From: Pseudomonas sp. MYb327 | Lineage (GTDB): Bacteria; Pseudomonadota; Gammaproteobacteria; Pseudomonadales; Pseudomonadaceae | DNA length: 64,000 nt | Assembly (NCBI RefSeq): GCF_040438925.1 | Contig: NZ_CP159258.1 | Coordinates: 3,610,001 to 3,674,000 of the forward strand | Reading direction: 5' to 3' | Shown here: piece after piece, positions 19,412 through 28,048 of the stretch | Layout of the letters: each line of letters begins with the position of its first letter | Position numbering within the stretch: the stretch's first letter is position 1 | Notes under the pieces: model-generated | Told to the model about the DNA's origin: nothing | Database searches by the model: none | Seen by the model: the letters and a program-made list of their open reading frames with translations, nothing else | Made by a program: the position numbers and the translations under genes

Positions 19412-20391
19412 GCGCCCTCCTGCACTGGCTTCTTTTGTTTCAGCTCGACGCCATTTTTGATCGCGACAATTTCGGCCATCAGCGACAAGGCGATTTCCGC
19501 CGGGCTATGACTGCCAATGTGCAAGCCGATCGGACCGTGCAGTCGGTCGATAGCCTCTTGCGACAAACCTAACTGAGCCAAATCTACCCGACGCTTCTGA
19601 CTATTCACCCGCGACCCCAGTGCCCCGACATAGAAGGCCCGAGAATCGAGCGCGGTCAGCAACGCCATGTCATCCAGTCGCGGATCATGGGTCAGGGCGA
19701 CAATCGCCGTGCGTTCGTCAGTCTGGATGTTCAGCACAGCCTCGTCGGGCATGCCCGAGACGAAGCGACCGTGCTGCTCTTCCCAACCATAGACGAACTC
19801 GCTGCGCGGATCGCAGATCAGCACTTCGAAATCCAGCAGCCGCGCCATCTCGGCCACATACCGCGACAACTGCCCCGCACCGATCAGCAACAAACGCCAA
19901 CGTGGGCCGTAGATCGCCCGCAACGTCGTGCCATCGAACGCCAGCACATCGGTTTTGTCAGCCGGTTGTAACGCCACTTCACCGCTCGCGATATCCAGCG
20001 AGCGAGCGACGATTTCATGAGCTTCGCAACGCGCCAGCAACTCGGCAACCCAGGTCGGGTCGCCGACACGTTCCTCAGTCAAACGCAACGTGCCGCCGCA
20101 CGGCAAACCGAAGCGCGCCGCCTCGTCGCGGGTCACGCCGTAGGTGATCAGTTGCACCGGCGGCCCGTCGGTCGGGATACGCCCATCGTGCAGACGGGCA
20201 ATCAGGTCGTCCTCGACACAACCGCCAGACACCGAACCAATCACCACTCCATCCTCACGCAAGGCCAGCATGGCGCCGGGTGCCCGGGGCGCAGTGCCCC
20301 AAGTCTGCACGACGCTGTACAACACAACCCGCTGACCGGCGCGGCGCCACTCCAGCACGCTGCGCAGGACGTTCAGATCGACGCTGTCCAT
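19408..20391 (-). CDS. XdhC/CoxI family protein
   Basis: A 327-residue protein that in related systems inserts or sulfurates the Mo cofactor of xanthine-dehydrogenase-family enzymes. The N-terminal XdhC/CoxI domain carries GSVSGGCVEDDLI, and the C-terminal half is a Rossmann-like domain (LLIGAGQLSRYVAEM, then VGALGSR). The ATG at 20391 overlaps the stop of the large subunit by one base (TGATG); the in-frame extension to 20736 lies within that gene and was discarded. Confidence 0.9.
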   Translation of the reverse strand: MDSVDLNVLRSVLEWRRAGQRVVLYSVVQTWGTAPRAPGAMLALREDGVVIGSVSGGCVEDDLIARLHDGRIPTDGPPVQLITYGVTRDEAARFGLPCGGTLRLTEERVGDPTWVAELLARCEAHEIVARSLDIASGEVALQPADKTDVLAFDGTTLRAIYGPRWRLLLIGAGQLSRYVAEMARLLDFEVLICDPRSEFVYGWEEQHGRFVSGMPDEAVLNIQTDERTAIVALTHDPRLDDMALLTALDSRAFYVGALGSRVNSQKRRVDLAQLGLSQEAIDRLHGPIGLHIGSHSPAEIALSLMAEIVAIKNGVELKQKKPVQEGA

Positions 20392-22712
20392 CAGGCCTTG
20401 GCCTTCTGCCAACCCTGCAACTGATAACGAACCGGCAGATCGCGGATGCGCTTGCCGGTAGCGGCGAAGATCGCATTGCACAGCGCCGGTGCAATCGGCG
20501 GAACGCCCGGCTCGCCGACGCCGCCCAACGGCACGGTGCCCGGCGGCGTGACCAGATGCACGGCGACTTCCTTCGGCGCCAGGGACATGCGTGCCACTTC
20601 GTACATGTGGAAGTTGTCCTGCTGCACCTTGCCGTCCTTGAAGCTGATCTCGCCGAGTACAGCGTTGCCCAAGCCCATGACGCAAGCGCCTTCGAATTGC
20701 GCGCGAATGCGTTCGGGGTTGATTTGCGGCCCGCAATCCACGGCGATGTCGGCCTTATGCACGATCAACGTGCCATCGTCTTTGACTTCGACTTCAATCA
20801 CCGCCGCCACGTAGGTCACGAAGCTGTAATGCACCGCCAGGCCCAAGCCTCGCCCCTTCGGCAACTCGCGCCCCCAGCCGGCGGCTTTGGCGGCGGTTTC
20901 CAGCACCGTGCGCAAGCGTGCGGTGTCAATCGGATAACGCTCCGGCGATTCGCCGTAGTTCCACTCTTCACTCAAGGTGCGCGGATCAATCTGACGGTCC
21001 GGGCCGAGCAATTTAATCTGATACTTGAGCGGATCTTCGCCGGCCTTGTGCGCCAGCTCATCAATAAAGCTCTGGATCGCGAAACCGTGGGGAATGTTCG
21101 ACACCGAGCGATACCAGCCGACCCGAGCGTGGACGGCGGCCTCGGGGTTCTCCAGACGAATATTGGGAATCGCGTAAGCCATGTTGGTGAAACCCATGCC
21201 CAACTCGAACGCCGCCTCGTGGTTCATGCCCGGGGCGAAGAGCGCGGTGATACTCGGCGCCACCGTGCGGTGCAACCAGCCGGACGGCAGACCGTCCTTG
21301 TTCAAACTGGCCTTAAGGTATTCAGCGGACACCGTGTGGAAATAGGAACAATGGATGTCATCTTCACGGGTCCATTGCACCCGCACGGCTTTGCCGGGGA
21401 ATTCCTTGGCGAGGATGGCCGCTTCAATGATGAAGTCGGGCTTGGACTTGCGACCGAAACCGCCGCCCAGCAACGTGACATTGAACGTGACGTTATCGAA
21501 TGGCAGGCCCAGACGCTCACCAATCCGCTCGCGAGTGACTTGCGGCGCCTGGCTCGGGCCCCACGCTTCGCACACACCATCCTTGAAGCGGGCGATGGCG
21601 ACCATCGGCTCCATCGGCGATTGCGACAGATGCGGCAGGTAATAGGAGGCTTCCAAGGTACTGTCGGCGCTGCCCATGGCCTCGTCGATGTTGCCGGTGT
21701 TGCGCACCACTTTGCCGGGCTTGAGCGAAGCGGCTTCCAGTTCCTTGCGGTAGGCAATCGAATCGTAGCTAGCGTTGGCGCCGTCATCCCACTCGATTTT
21801 CAGCGCCTCACGCCCCTTGATCGCCGCCCAGGTATTGTTCGCCACAACGGCCACACCGCCCAGCGGTTGAAACTCCGAAGGCAGCGGGCGGCTTTCGATC
21901 TGGATGACTTTGACCACGCCCGGGACTTTCATCGCGGCGCTGCCATCGAAGCTTTTGACCTTGCCGCCGTACACCGCCGGCCGGGCTATGGTGGCGAACA
22001 GCATGCCGTCGAAATGCACGTCGGCGCCGTAAACCGCGCGACCGTTGACGATGTCTTCACCGTCGATGGCTTTGGTGCCCTCCTTGCCGATGTAACGGAA
22101 TTCGGATGGCTGCTTGAGCTTCAGGCTGTCACGCGCCGGCACGGCCAAGGCTCCGGCGGCAGCGGCCAGGGCACCATAGCCCAGTTCGCGGCCCGAGGGT
22201 TGGTGGATAACTTTATGCAGTTGCGCATGGCATTCGCTGACCGGGACTTTCCACTGGTCGGCGGCGGCCTGTTCGAGCATGGTCCGCGCGGCGGCACCAC
22301 AGCGGCGCATCGGTTCGTACCAGTGGCGCATGCTGCGCGACCCGTCGGTGTCCTGGTTGCCGAAGCGCAGTTCATCGCCCGGCGCCTGTCGCACCTTGAC
22401 CATCGCCCAGTCGGCTTCCAGCTCATCGGCCACCACCATGGTCAGGCTGGTGCGCACGCCCTGGCCCATTTCCGAACGGTTACACACCACGGTCACCGTG
22501 CCATCAGCGGCGATGCTGACGTAAACCTTGGGATCATCAACCCAGCCGTGAGGCATGCCGTCGGCGCCGAATTTCTTTTCTTTCTCTTCGGCAAATGCGT
22601 CCTGCCAACCCCAACTCGCCGCGACCACCAGCGCACCGGCAGCGCCCACGCCCTTGAGGAAACCGCGCCGACTGAGGTTGCTCAGGGCGAAATCATTCGG
22701 TAACTGGTTCAT
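20391..22712 (-). CDS. Molybdopterin-binding aldehyde/isoquinoline oxidoreductase large subunit
   Basis: A 773-residue catalytic subunit of the xanthine dehydrogenase superfamily, of the IorB/periplasmic aldehyde dehydrogenase type. The N terminus is a twin-arginine signal ([20 protein letters not shown]), so it should be folded and exported by Tat. The Mo-domain motifs include [19 protein letters not shown] and the C-terminal [18 protein letters not shown] with the presumed catalytic glutamate. Its start overlaps the 2Fe-2S subunit gene by 4 bp. No cytochrome c subunit gene follows, so the electron acceptor is unknown. Substrate unknown. Confidence 0.88.
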   Translation of the reverse strand: MNQLPNDFALSNLSRRGFLKGVGAAGALVVAASWGWQDAFAEEKEKKFGADGMPHGWVDDPKVYVSIAADGTVTVVCNRSEMGQGVRTSLTMVVADELEADWAMVKVRQAPGDELRFGNQDTDGSRSMRHWYEPMRRCGAAARTMLEQAAADQWKVPVSECHAQLHKVIHQPSGRELGYGALAAAAGALAVPARDSLKLKQPSEFRYIGKEGTKAIDGEDIVNGRAVYGADVHFDGMLFATIARPAVYGGKVKSFDGSAAMKVPGVVKVIQIESRPLPSEFQPLGGVAVVANNTWAAIKGREALKIEWDDGANASYDSIAYRKELEAASLKPGKVVRNTGNIDEAMGSADSTLEASYYLPHLSQSPMEPMVAIARFKDGVCEAWGPSQAPQVTRERIGERLGLPFDNVTFNVTLLGGGFGRKSKPDFIIEAAILAKEFPGKAVRVQWTREDDIHCSYFHTVSAEYLKASLNKDGLPSGWLHRTVAPSITALFAPGMNHEAAFELGMGFTNMAYAIPNIRLENPEAAVHARVGWYRSVSNIPHGFAIQSFIDELAHKAGEDPLKYQIKLLGPDRQIDPRTLSEEWNYGESPERYPIDTARLRTVLETAAKAAGWGRELPKGRGLGLAVHYSFVTYVAAVIEVEVKDDGTLIVHKADIAVDCGPQINPERIRAQFEGACVMGLGNAVLGEISFKDGKVQQDNFHMYEVARMSLAPKEVAVHLVTPPGTVPLGGVGEPGVPPIAPALCNAIFAATGKRIRDLPVRYQLQGWQKAKA

Positions 22713-23179
22713 GCCTTGGCCTCCTTCAAATGAGTGGATGCCTGGCGAATGGCGGTCTTGATGCGGTTGTAAGTGCCGCAGCGGCAGATGTTGCCGACCA
22801 TCGCCTCTTCGATCTGCTCGTCGCTCGGGTTCGGATTGGTCTTGAGCAGTGCGGTGGCCGACATGATTTGCCCGCCCTGGCAGTAACCGCACTGAGCGAC
22901 GGCGGTATCCAGCCAGGCTTGCTGCACGACTTTGCCCACCGGGTCGGCGTGCAGATTGTCGATAGTGGTGACGTTCTGCCCCACCACCGAGCCAATCGGC
23001 GTGATGCAACTGCGCGCTGGAGCGCCTTCGATATGAATGGTGCAAGCACCGCAGAGGCCCATGCCGCAGCCAAACTTGGTGCCGTTGTAACCGGCCACAT
23101 CGCGGATTGCCCAGAGCAGCGGCATGTCCTCGGTGACGTCGAGTTGATGGTCTTGACCATTGAGCTTCAGGGTAATCAT
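22709..23179 (-). CDS. 2Fe-2S subunit of molybdenum hydroxylase (IorA-like)
   Basis: A 156-residue electron-transfer subunit with two [2Fe-2S] clusters. The plant-type ferredoxin cluster is in CGMGLCGACTIHI plus a downstream Cys (ARSC). The C-terminal cluster is in CGYCQGGQ and CRCGTYNRI. There is no signal peptide, so it probably rides through Tat with the large subunit. An in-frame GTG at 23185 is an alternative start; neither start has a strong Shine-Dalgarno. First gene of the operon. Confidence 0.9.
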   Translation of the reverse strand: MITLKLNGQDHQLDVTEDMPLLWAIRDVAGYNGTKFGCGMGLCGACTIHIEGAPARSCITPIGSVVGQNVTTIDNLHADPVGKVVQQAWLDTAVAQCGYCQGGQIMSATALLKTNPNPSDEQIEEAMVGNICRCGTYNRIKTAIRQASTHLKEAKA

Positions 23180-23292
23180 GGGCACGCCCGCATAGTTGAA
23201 CAGGTTATGGGGTCGAGCAATCTGCCGCCGGAAAGTCGGCGGGTGAGCATCACGCAGATCGACTCAGGCTAAAGGGGCTCTCTTATGCTGAC

Positions 23293-23304
23293 GCAGACGT
23301 CTGC
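23293..23304. promoter_or_regulatory. 12-bp perfect palindrome upstream of the Mo hydroxylase operon
   Basis: GCAGACGTCTGC is self-complementary and lies 114 bp upstream of the first gene, in the gap between it and murB. It may be an operator for an unlinked regulator, as no regulator gene is adjacent. The rest of this 248-bp gap holds the murB terminator and a GC-rich hairpin near 23222-23240. Confidence 0.35.
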
Positions 23305-23366
23305 ACCGGGCCTTTGGTGGAACAAATGCATTGCATCGTTAGCTCGCTAAGTTAACGCAGCATTAA

Positions 23367-23403
23367 CAAAAAAGCCCTGCACTTTTCATCAGTGCAGGGC
23401 TTT
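23367..23403 (-). terminator. Terminator of the murB operon
   Basis: On the minus strand AAAGCCCTGCACT pairs with AGTGCAGGGCTTT, followed by a T-rich tail. It lies 24 bp after the murB stop codon. Confidence 0.92.
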
Positions 23404-23427
23404 GGATTCATCCTGGAAAGCGTAGCT

Positions 23428-24447
23428 TCAATAACGGTTCGGTTCCATTTCCAGCTCGACATGGAAACGCTCTGAAATGTCTTTCTGGATGCGCTGTGCC
23501 AGATCCAGCAATTGCAGCCCCGTCGCACTGCCGTAGTTGACCAGCACCAGTGCCTGCAATTTATGCACACCCGCGTCGGCTTCGCGGAAACCTTTCCAGC
23601 CTGCCCGCTCGATCAACCAACCGGCGGCCAGTTTCATCTGCCCGTCGGGTTGCGCGTAGGCCACCAGATCCGGATGTTCGCCCTTGAGTCGGGCAACCAG
23701 CGCCGCCGAGACCAATGGGTTCTTGAAGAAGCTGCCGGCATTGCCGAGCACGGCCGGGTCCGGCAGTTTTTCGTTGCGGATGCTGCAAATGGCCTGACTG
23801 ACATCGGAGGCGGTCGGATGATCGATGCCTTGTTCGGTCAAGCGCTGGCGCACCGGGCCGTATTCCAGGTGCAGGTGCGCGGTGCGGTCGAGAGCGAAAC
23901 GCACACGCAGGATCAGCCAGCGTCCCGGTTCCTGTTTGAACAGGCTGTCGCGGTAAGCGAAGTTGCATTCTTCCAGCGTGAAGTTGCGCAGCTCGCCGCT
24001 TTGACGATCAAGCGCGGTCAGGCCGGCAAACACGTCCTTGATCTCCACCCCATAGGCGCCGATGTTCTGCATCGGTGCCGCGCCGACTGTGCCGGGAATC
24101 AGGCTGAGGTTTTCCAGGCCAGACAAGCCGTGCAGCAGAGTGTGTTGAACAAACGGATGCCACGGCTCGCCAGCCTCTGCTTCAATCACCACTTTGCTGC
24201 CGTCGTCGCTCACCACTCGAATGCCTCGGGTCGCCATGCGCAGCACCAGCGAATCGATATCGGCTGTCAGCAGCAAATTGCTGCCACCGCCGATCACCAG
24301 CAGCGGCACATCGTGTTCCTGCGCATAGGCCAGCGCTTCGCACACATCGGCGTCGCTATGGGCCTCGGCAAACAGGCGTGCCTGAACATCCACACCAAAG
24401 CTGTTGAACGGCTTGAGTGAAACCTGCGAACGCACCTGCAAACTCAT
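23428..24447 (-). CDS. murB: UDP-N-acetylenolpyruvoylglucosamine reductase
   Basis: A 339-residue FAD enzyme that reduces UDP-GlcNAc-enolpyruvate to UDP-MurNAc for peptidoglycan. FAD-binding signatures include PLLVIGGGSNLLL and IPGTVGAAPMQNIGAYGVE; the proton-donor serine is in GNAGSFFKNP. Its length and the extra C-terminal segment fit the long (type I, E. coli-like) form. It overlaps the upstream phosphatase gene by 4 bp and is the last gene of a leftward operon that begins at exbB. Confidence 0.96.
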   Translation of the reverse strand: MSLQVRSQVSLKPFNSFGVDVQARLFAEAHSDADVCEALAYAQEHDVPLLVIGGGSNLLLTADIDSLVLRMATRGIRVVSDDGSKVVIEAEAGEPWHPFVQHTLLHGLSGLENLSLIPGTVGAAPMQNIGAYGVEIKDVFAGLTALDRQSGELRNFTLEECNFAYRDSLFKQEPGRWLILRVRFALDRTAHLHLEYGPVRQRLTEQGIDHPTASDVSQAICSIRNEKLPDPAVLGNAGSFFKNPLVSAALVARLKGEHPDLVAYAQPDGQMKLAAGWLIERAGWKGFREADAGVHKLQALVLVNYGSATGLQLLDLAQRIQKDISERFHVELEMEPNRY

Positions 24448-24908
24448 AACCGTCCCTTCAATTCGATCACCAGCAAATCACTGGCACGCTCGATCAAATC
24501 CAACACTTGCTCAAAGCCTTGATCACCGTCGTAGTACGGGTCAGGCACTTCATCGACATCCGATTGATAGCGCCGCAGGAACAGATCCAGTTCAGCCTTG
24601 CCCTTGGCCGGTTGCAGGGCCTTGAGGTTGCGCAAGTTGCTGTTGTCCATCGCGAGGATCAGATCGTACGTGGCGAAATCGGCACGGGTCACTTGCTGGG
24701 CGCGCTGGGAGGACAGGTCGTAACCTCGCAGTTTCGCCGCTGCCTGGCTGCGTTTGTCCGGCGCCTTGCCGACGTGCCAGTCACCGGTTCCTGCCGAGGC
24801 GACTTCGATTTGATCGGCCAGCCCCGCCTCGCGCAGTTTATGCCGCAGCACACCTTCAGCCGTCGGTGAACGACAGATGTTGCCCAGGCACACAAACAAA
24901 ACCCGCAT
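24444..24908 (-). CDS. Low-molecular-weight protein-tyrosine phosphatase
   Basis: A 154-residue phosphatase. The CX5R P-loop is CLGNICRS near residue 7, and the general-acid aspartate lies in VPDPYYDG near residue 120. Length and motifs are typical. In other bacteria members of the family act on tyrosine kinases of polysaccharide export; no such kinase is nearby, so the target is unknown. It overlaps or abuts both neighbours (kdsB, murB). Confidence 0.93.
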   Translation of the reverse strand: MRVLFVCLGNICRSPTAEGVLRHKLREAGLADQIEVASAGTGDWHVGKAPDKRSQAAAKLRGYDLSSQRAQQVTRADFATYDLILAMDNSNLRNLKALQPAKGKAELDLFLRRYQSDVDEVPDPYYDGDQGFEQVLDLIERASDLLVIELKGRL

Positions 24909-25672
24909 CAGACCTCCAGCAGGCGACGAACCCGCTCAAGGTCTTCAACGGTATCGACACCGGGCGGCGGCGCGATCAGTGCATCGGCAACGTGAATCCG
25001 TACGCCGTGCCACAGTGCGCGCAGCTGTTCCAGACTCTCGGTGTTTTCCAGCCAGCACGGACCCCAGTTGACGAAGTCCTGCAGGAAACCGGTGCGGTAG
25101 GCATAGATGCCGATGTGGCGACGATACGGCACGCCTTGCGGCAGTCGGTCGCGGCTCTGGACGAAGGCATCCCGCGCCCACGGCAACGTGGCGCGACTGA
25201 AGGTCAGCGCCAGGCCATTGAGATCACTGACGACTTTGACCACGTTGGGATTGAAAAGGGTTTCGACGTCTTCGATCGGCTCGGCCAGGGTGGCCATGCG
25301 CGCTTCGGGGTGGGCTGCCAGATTAGCGGCAACCTGATCGATCACGCTCGGCGGGATCAACGGTTCGTCGCCCTGGACGTTGACGACGATGGCGTCTGGC
25401 GCCAGGCCCAGTTTCGCCGCGACTTCCGCCAGGCGATCGGTGCCGGAGTTGTGATCCTCGCGGGTCAGCACCACTTCGGCGCCAAACCCTTTGCAGGCCT
25501 CGACAATGCGCGCGTCGTCAGTGGCAACCACCACACGCTGGGCGCTGCTTTTGCTCGCCTGTTCCCAGACGTGCTGGATCATCGGCTTGCCGCCGATCAA
25601 CAGCAACGGTTTGCCCGGCAAACGGGTGGAGGCGTAACGCGATGGAATGACGACGGTGAAGGCTGTGGTCAT
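24908..25672 (-). CDS. kdsB: CMP-KDO synthetase
   Basis: A 254-residue cytidylyltransferase that activates KDO for lipopolysaccharide inner-core synthesis. The N-terminal [17 protein letters not shown] is the CTP-binding signature, and [11 protein letters not shown] carries the metal aspartate. Its start overlaps the Trm112-like gene by 4 bp. It lies near lpxK, another LPS gene of the same operon. Confidence 0.96.
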   Translation of the reverse strand: MTTAFTVVIPSRYASTRLPGKPLLLIGGKPMIQHVWEQASKSSAQRVVVATDDARIVEACKGFGAEVVLTREDHNSGTDRLAEVAAKLGLAPDAIVVNVQGDEPLIPPSVIDQVAANLAAHPEARMATLAEPIEDVETLFNPNVVKVVSDLNGLALTFSRATLPWARDAFVQSRDRLPQGVPYRRHIGIYAYRTGFLQDFVNWGPCWLENTESLEQLRALWHGVRIHVADALIAPPPGVDTVEDLERVRRLLEV

Positions 25673-25854
25673 TTATCCAGGCGCTCGTCGGTGGTCAGGG
25701 TGCGGGCTTCGGTTTCGAGCATCACCGGGATGCCGTCGCGAATCGGGTACGCCAGGCCGGCGCCCTTGCTGATCAGCTCGGTCTTGTCGGCGCTGAGCTT
25801 GAGCGGGCCTTTGCAGACCGGGCAAGCGAGGATGTCGAGCAATTTGGTGTCCAT
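25669..25854 (-). CDS. Trm112 family (YcaR-like) small protein
   Basis: A 61-residue zinc-ribbon-like protein ([18 protein letters not shown]). Only one CxxC pair is present, as in proteobacterial members. The start at 25854 is preceded by AGGGA; a second ATG six bases upstream is less well placed. Eukaryotic Trm112 activates methyltransferases; the bacterial role is not established. Position between lpxK and kdsB is conserved. Confidence 0.9.
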   Translation of the reverse strand: MDTKLLDILACPVCKGPLKLSADKTELISKGAGLAYPIRDGIPVMLETEARTLTTDERLDK

Positions 25855-25879
25855 GAGCATTCCCTGGATAAAAACGGAT

Positions 25880-26890
25880 TTAAGGCAGCAGACGAGCCGG
25901 TAACAGACGCATCAACTGCGTATCGAACCAGGCCACGAAGGCCGGCGACGGCTCAGCATCGACCGCCAGGTACCACCAATCGGCGGCAGCGAAGGCACGG
26001 CACTTCACCGCGTCCTTTTCGGTCATCACCACTGGCAATGACGGGGTGAAATTCAAGGCCTGCACGCTGTATTCGGCGTGATCGGCGAACGCATGCGGAA
26101 CAGGCTGCCAGTGTAGCGTTTCGAGGGTGTTGAAGAAACGCTGCGGATTGCCGATCCCGGCCACGGCATGCATGGCCTGACCCGGCGCGAAGTGATCAAG
26201 GGGACGACGCTCGCCGCTTTGCAGATTGATCAGCGCAGTCGGTTTTAACTGGAAGGCGAAACCGCCGTCGCGATCCGCCGTGGCACCGTTGTAGAGCACC
26301 GCGTCGACGCTTTGCAGGCGCTCAATCGGCTCACGCAACGGGCCGGCCGGCAGGCAACGTTGATTACCCAGACCTCGGGCGTTGTCGATCAGCACCAGCT
26401 CCAGGTCGCGAGCCAAACGGTAATGCTGCATGCCGTCATCGGACAGGACCAGGTCCAGTGGCTCACTCGCCAGCAGGGCTTTGACCGCGGCGCTACGGTT
26501 CGGGTCGATCATCAACGGCACGCCGGTGCGCTGCACGATCAGCAGCGGTTCGTCGCCGGCAACGTCCGCGCTTTGATCGGCCTCGACCCGCCACGGCAAT
26601 TGTGGCGGCTTGGCGCCGTAACCACGGCTGACTACGCCGACCCGCAAGCCGCTGCGCTGGCAATGCTCGATCATCCACAGTATCAACGGCGTCTTGCCGG
26701 TGCCGCCGACAGTGATGTTTCCAACGACGATCAGCGGCACGGGCGGCTGGTAGATCTCACCCTCGCCGGCCAGGAAGCGCTTGCGCTTGTTAATGACCAC
26801 GCGCCGGTACAACCACTCCAGTGGCTGCAACAGCTTGAGGGCCGGATGACCTTGATACCACGCGGCGAGCAGGCGATCGGACATGGCCAT
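25880..26890 (-). CDS. lpxK: Tetraacyldisaccharide 4'-kinase
   Basis: A 336-residue membrane-associated kinase that phosphorylates the 4' position of the lipid A precursor. The P-loop is [12 protein letters not shown] near residue 60, and [11 protein letters not shown] is the catalytic/lid region. The first ATG (26890) overlaps the exbD stop (TGATG); a second at 26884 is equally possible. It is embedded between exbD and the Trm112-like gene. Confidence 0.95.
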   Translation of the reverse strand: MAMSDRLLAAWYQGHPALKLLQPLEWLYRRVVINKRKRFLAGEGEIYQPPVPLIVVGNITVGGTGKTPLILWMIEHCQRSGLRVGVVSRGYGAKPPQLPWRVEADQSADVAGDEPLLIVQRTGVPLMIDPNRSAAVKALLASEPLDLVLSDDGMQHYRLARDLELVLIDNARGLGNQRCLPAGPLREPIERLQSVDAVLYNGATADRDGGFAFQLKPTALINLQSGERRPLDHFAPGQAMHAVAGIGNPQRFFNTLETLHWQPVPHAFADHAEYSVQALNFTPSLPVVMTEKDAVKCRAFAAADWWYLAVDAEPSPAFVAWFDTQLMRLLPARLLP

Positions 26891-27318
26891 CAGGGCGCGG
26901 GCGGCGCCGCCTCGACTGTGGTCATGCGCAGGTGGCTGAAGCCGAGCTTGCCGGCGGCGTCCATGGCCGTGATGACCGATTGATGCTGGGACTTGCCATC
27001 GGCGCTGATGGACAGCGGCCGATTGGTGTCGCCATTGGATTCTTTCTGCAACGCGTCCATCAGGCTCGCCAGGTCGCTTTTTGGCAGGATCTGGTTATTC
27101 ACCGAGAACACGCCGTCGGCACTGATGGCGATGTCCAGTTGCTTGGTCTGATCTTCGGCGGGCGAACCGCTGACGGCTTCGGGCAGTTCGACGCGCAGTT
27201 GGGTTTCACGGGTAAAAGTCGTCGTCACGACGAAAAACAGCAGCAGGATAAACACCACGTCGATCAGCGACGCGAGGTTGATATCCACATTCTCCCGTTG
27301 CTTGCGGCGGAATTTCAC
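26890..27318 (-). CDS. exbD: ExbD/TolR family biopolymer transport protein
   Basis: A 142-residue inner-membrane protein with one N-terminal membrane helix (about residues 16-36), carrying the proton-path aspartate in [16 protein letters not shown], and a periplasmic domain. With the adjacent ExbB it forms a proton-driven motor. No tonB gene is nearby, so the partner is unknown; the Pseudomonas copy beside lpxK is a second ExbBD set distinct from the tonB-linked one. Start overlaps the exbB end by 4 bp. Confidence 0.9.
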   Translation of the reverse strand: MKFRRKQRENVDINLASLIDVVFILLLFFVVTTTFTRETQLRVELPEAVSGSPAEDQTKQLDIAISADGVFSVNNQILPKSDLASLMDALQKESNGDTNRPLSISADGKSQHQSVITAMDAAGKLGFSHLRMTTVEAAPPAP

Positions 27319-27950
27319 GCTTTGCCCCCAGCCAGGTCTACGTCACGGTCACCCTGGACGACTTCGACCAGCTTGATCGCTTCCTGCTCCATGCCCACCA
27401 CCAGTTCATCGATCCGGCGCTGCAGGAATCGGTGGAAAAACACCGACGGGATACCGACCATCAGGCCCGCAGCCGTAGTAATCAGCGCTTTCGAGATACC
27501 ACCGGCCAGCACCGCGGCGTTGGTGGTCATGCCCGAACCCATGAACGCGCTGAAAATATCGATCATACCCAGCACCGTACCCAGCAGGCCCAGCAACGGC
27601 GCCATCGCCGCGATAGTACCGAGGGCGTTGATGTAGCGCTCAAGTTCATGGATGACGCGCGCGGCGGCCTCTTCGATGCACTCCTTCATGATCTCGCGAC
27701 CATGCTTGGAGTTGGCCAGGCCAGCCGCCAGGATTTCGCCAAGCGGCGAGTTGGCGCGCAGTTCCTTGAGTTTTTCCTTGTTGAGTTGTTTGTCCTTGAT
27801 CCAGACCCAGACCTGCCCGAGCAGATGCTCCGGGGTCACACGACTGGCTCGCAGGGTCCAGAGACGCTCGGCAACAATCGCCATGGCCGCAATGGAACTC
27901 AGGATGATCGGCAGCATCATCCAGCCGCCGGATTTGACCAATTCCCACAC
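27315..27950 (-). CDS. exbB: ExbB/TolQ family proton channel protein
   Basis: A 211-residue inner-membrane protein with three helices (about residues 10-32, 110-135 and 155-180 by hydrophobicity) and the MotA/TolQ/ExbB domain. The start chosen is GTG 27950 (MWELVKSGGW), which has GAGGGG nine bases upstream; a longer frame from GTG 27980 is possible. First gene of the exbB-exbD-lpxK-kdsB-murB operon. Confidence 0.9.
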   Translation of the reverse strand: MWELVKSGGWMMLPIILSSIAAMAIVAERLWTLRASRVTPEHLLGQVWVWIKDKQLNKEKLKELRANSPLGEILAAGLANSKHGREIMKECIEEAAARVIHELERYINALGTIAAMAPLLGLLGTVLGMIDIFSAFMGSGMTTNAAVLAGGISKALITTAAGLMVGIPSVFFHRFLQRRIDELVVGMEQEAIKLVEVVQGDRDVDLAGGKA

Positions 27951-28048
27951 AGTGACAATCCCCTCGAAAAAGTGCGCCACTCTAACATAGGGGGTCGGCG
28001 CACCGAAGACCGTGATGTCGCATCCGGTCGGGCTGTCATAACTCGTGG

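Noticed and set aside
20280..22703. 807-residue open frame antisense to the Mo large subunit
   Set aside because: Composition is typical of antisense shadow frames (His/Arg/Ala-rich), and the sense strand encodes an intact, recognisable enzyme.
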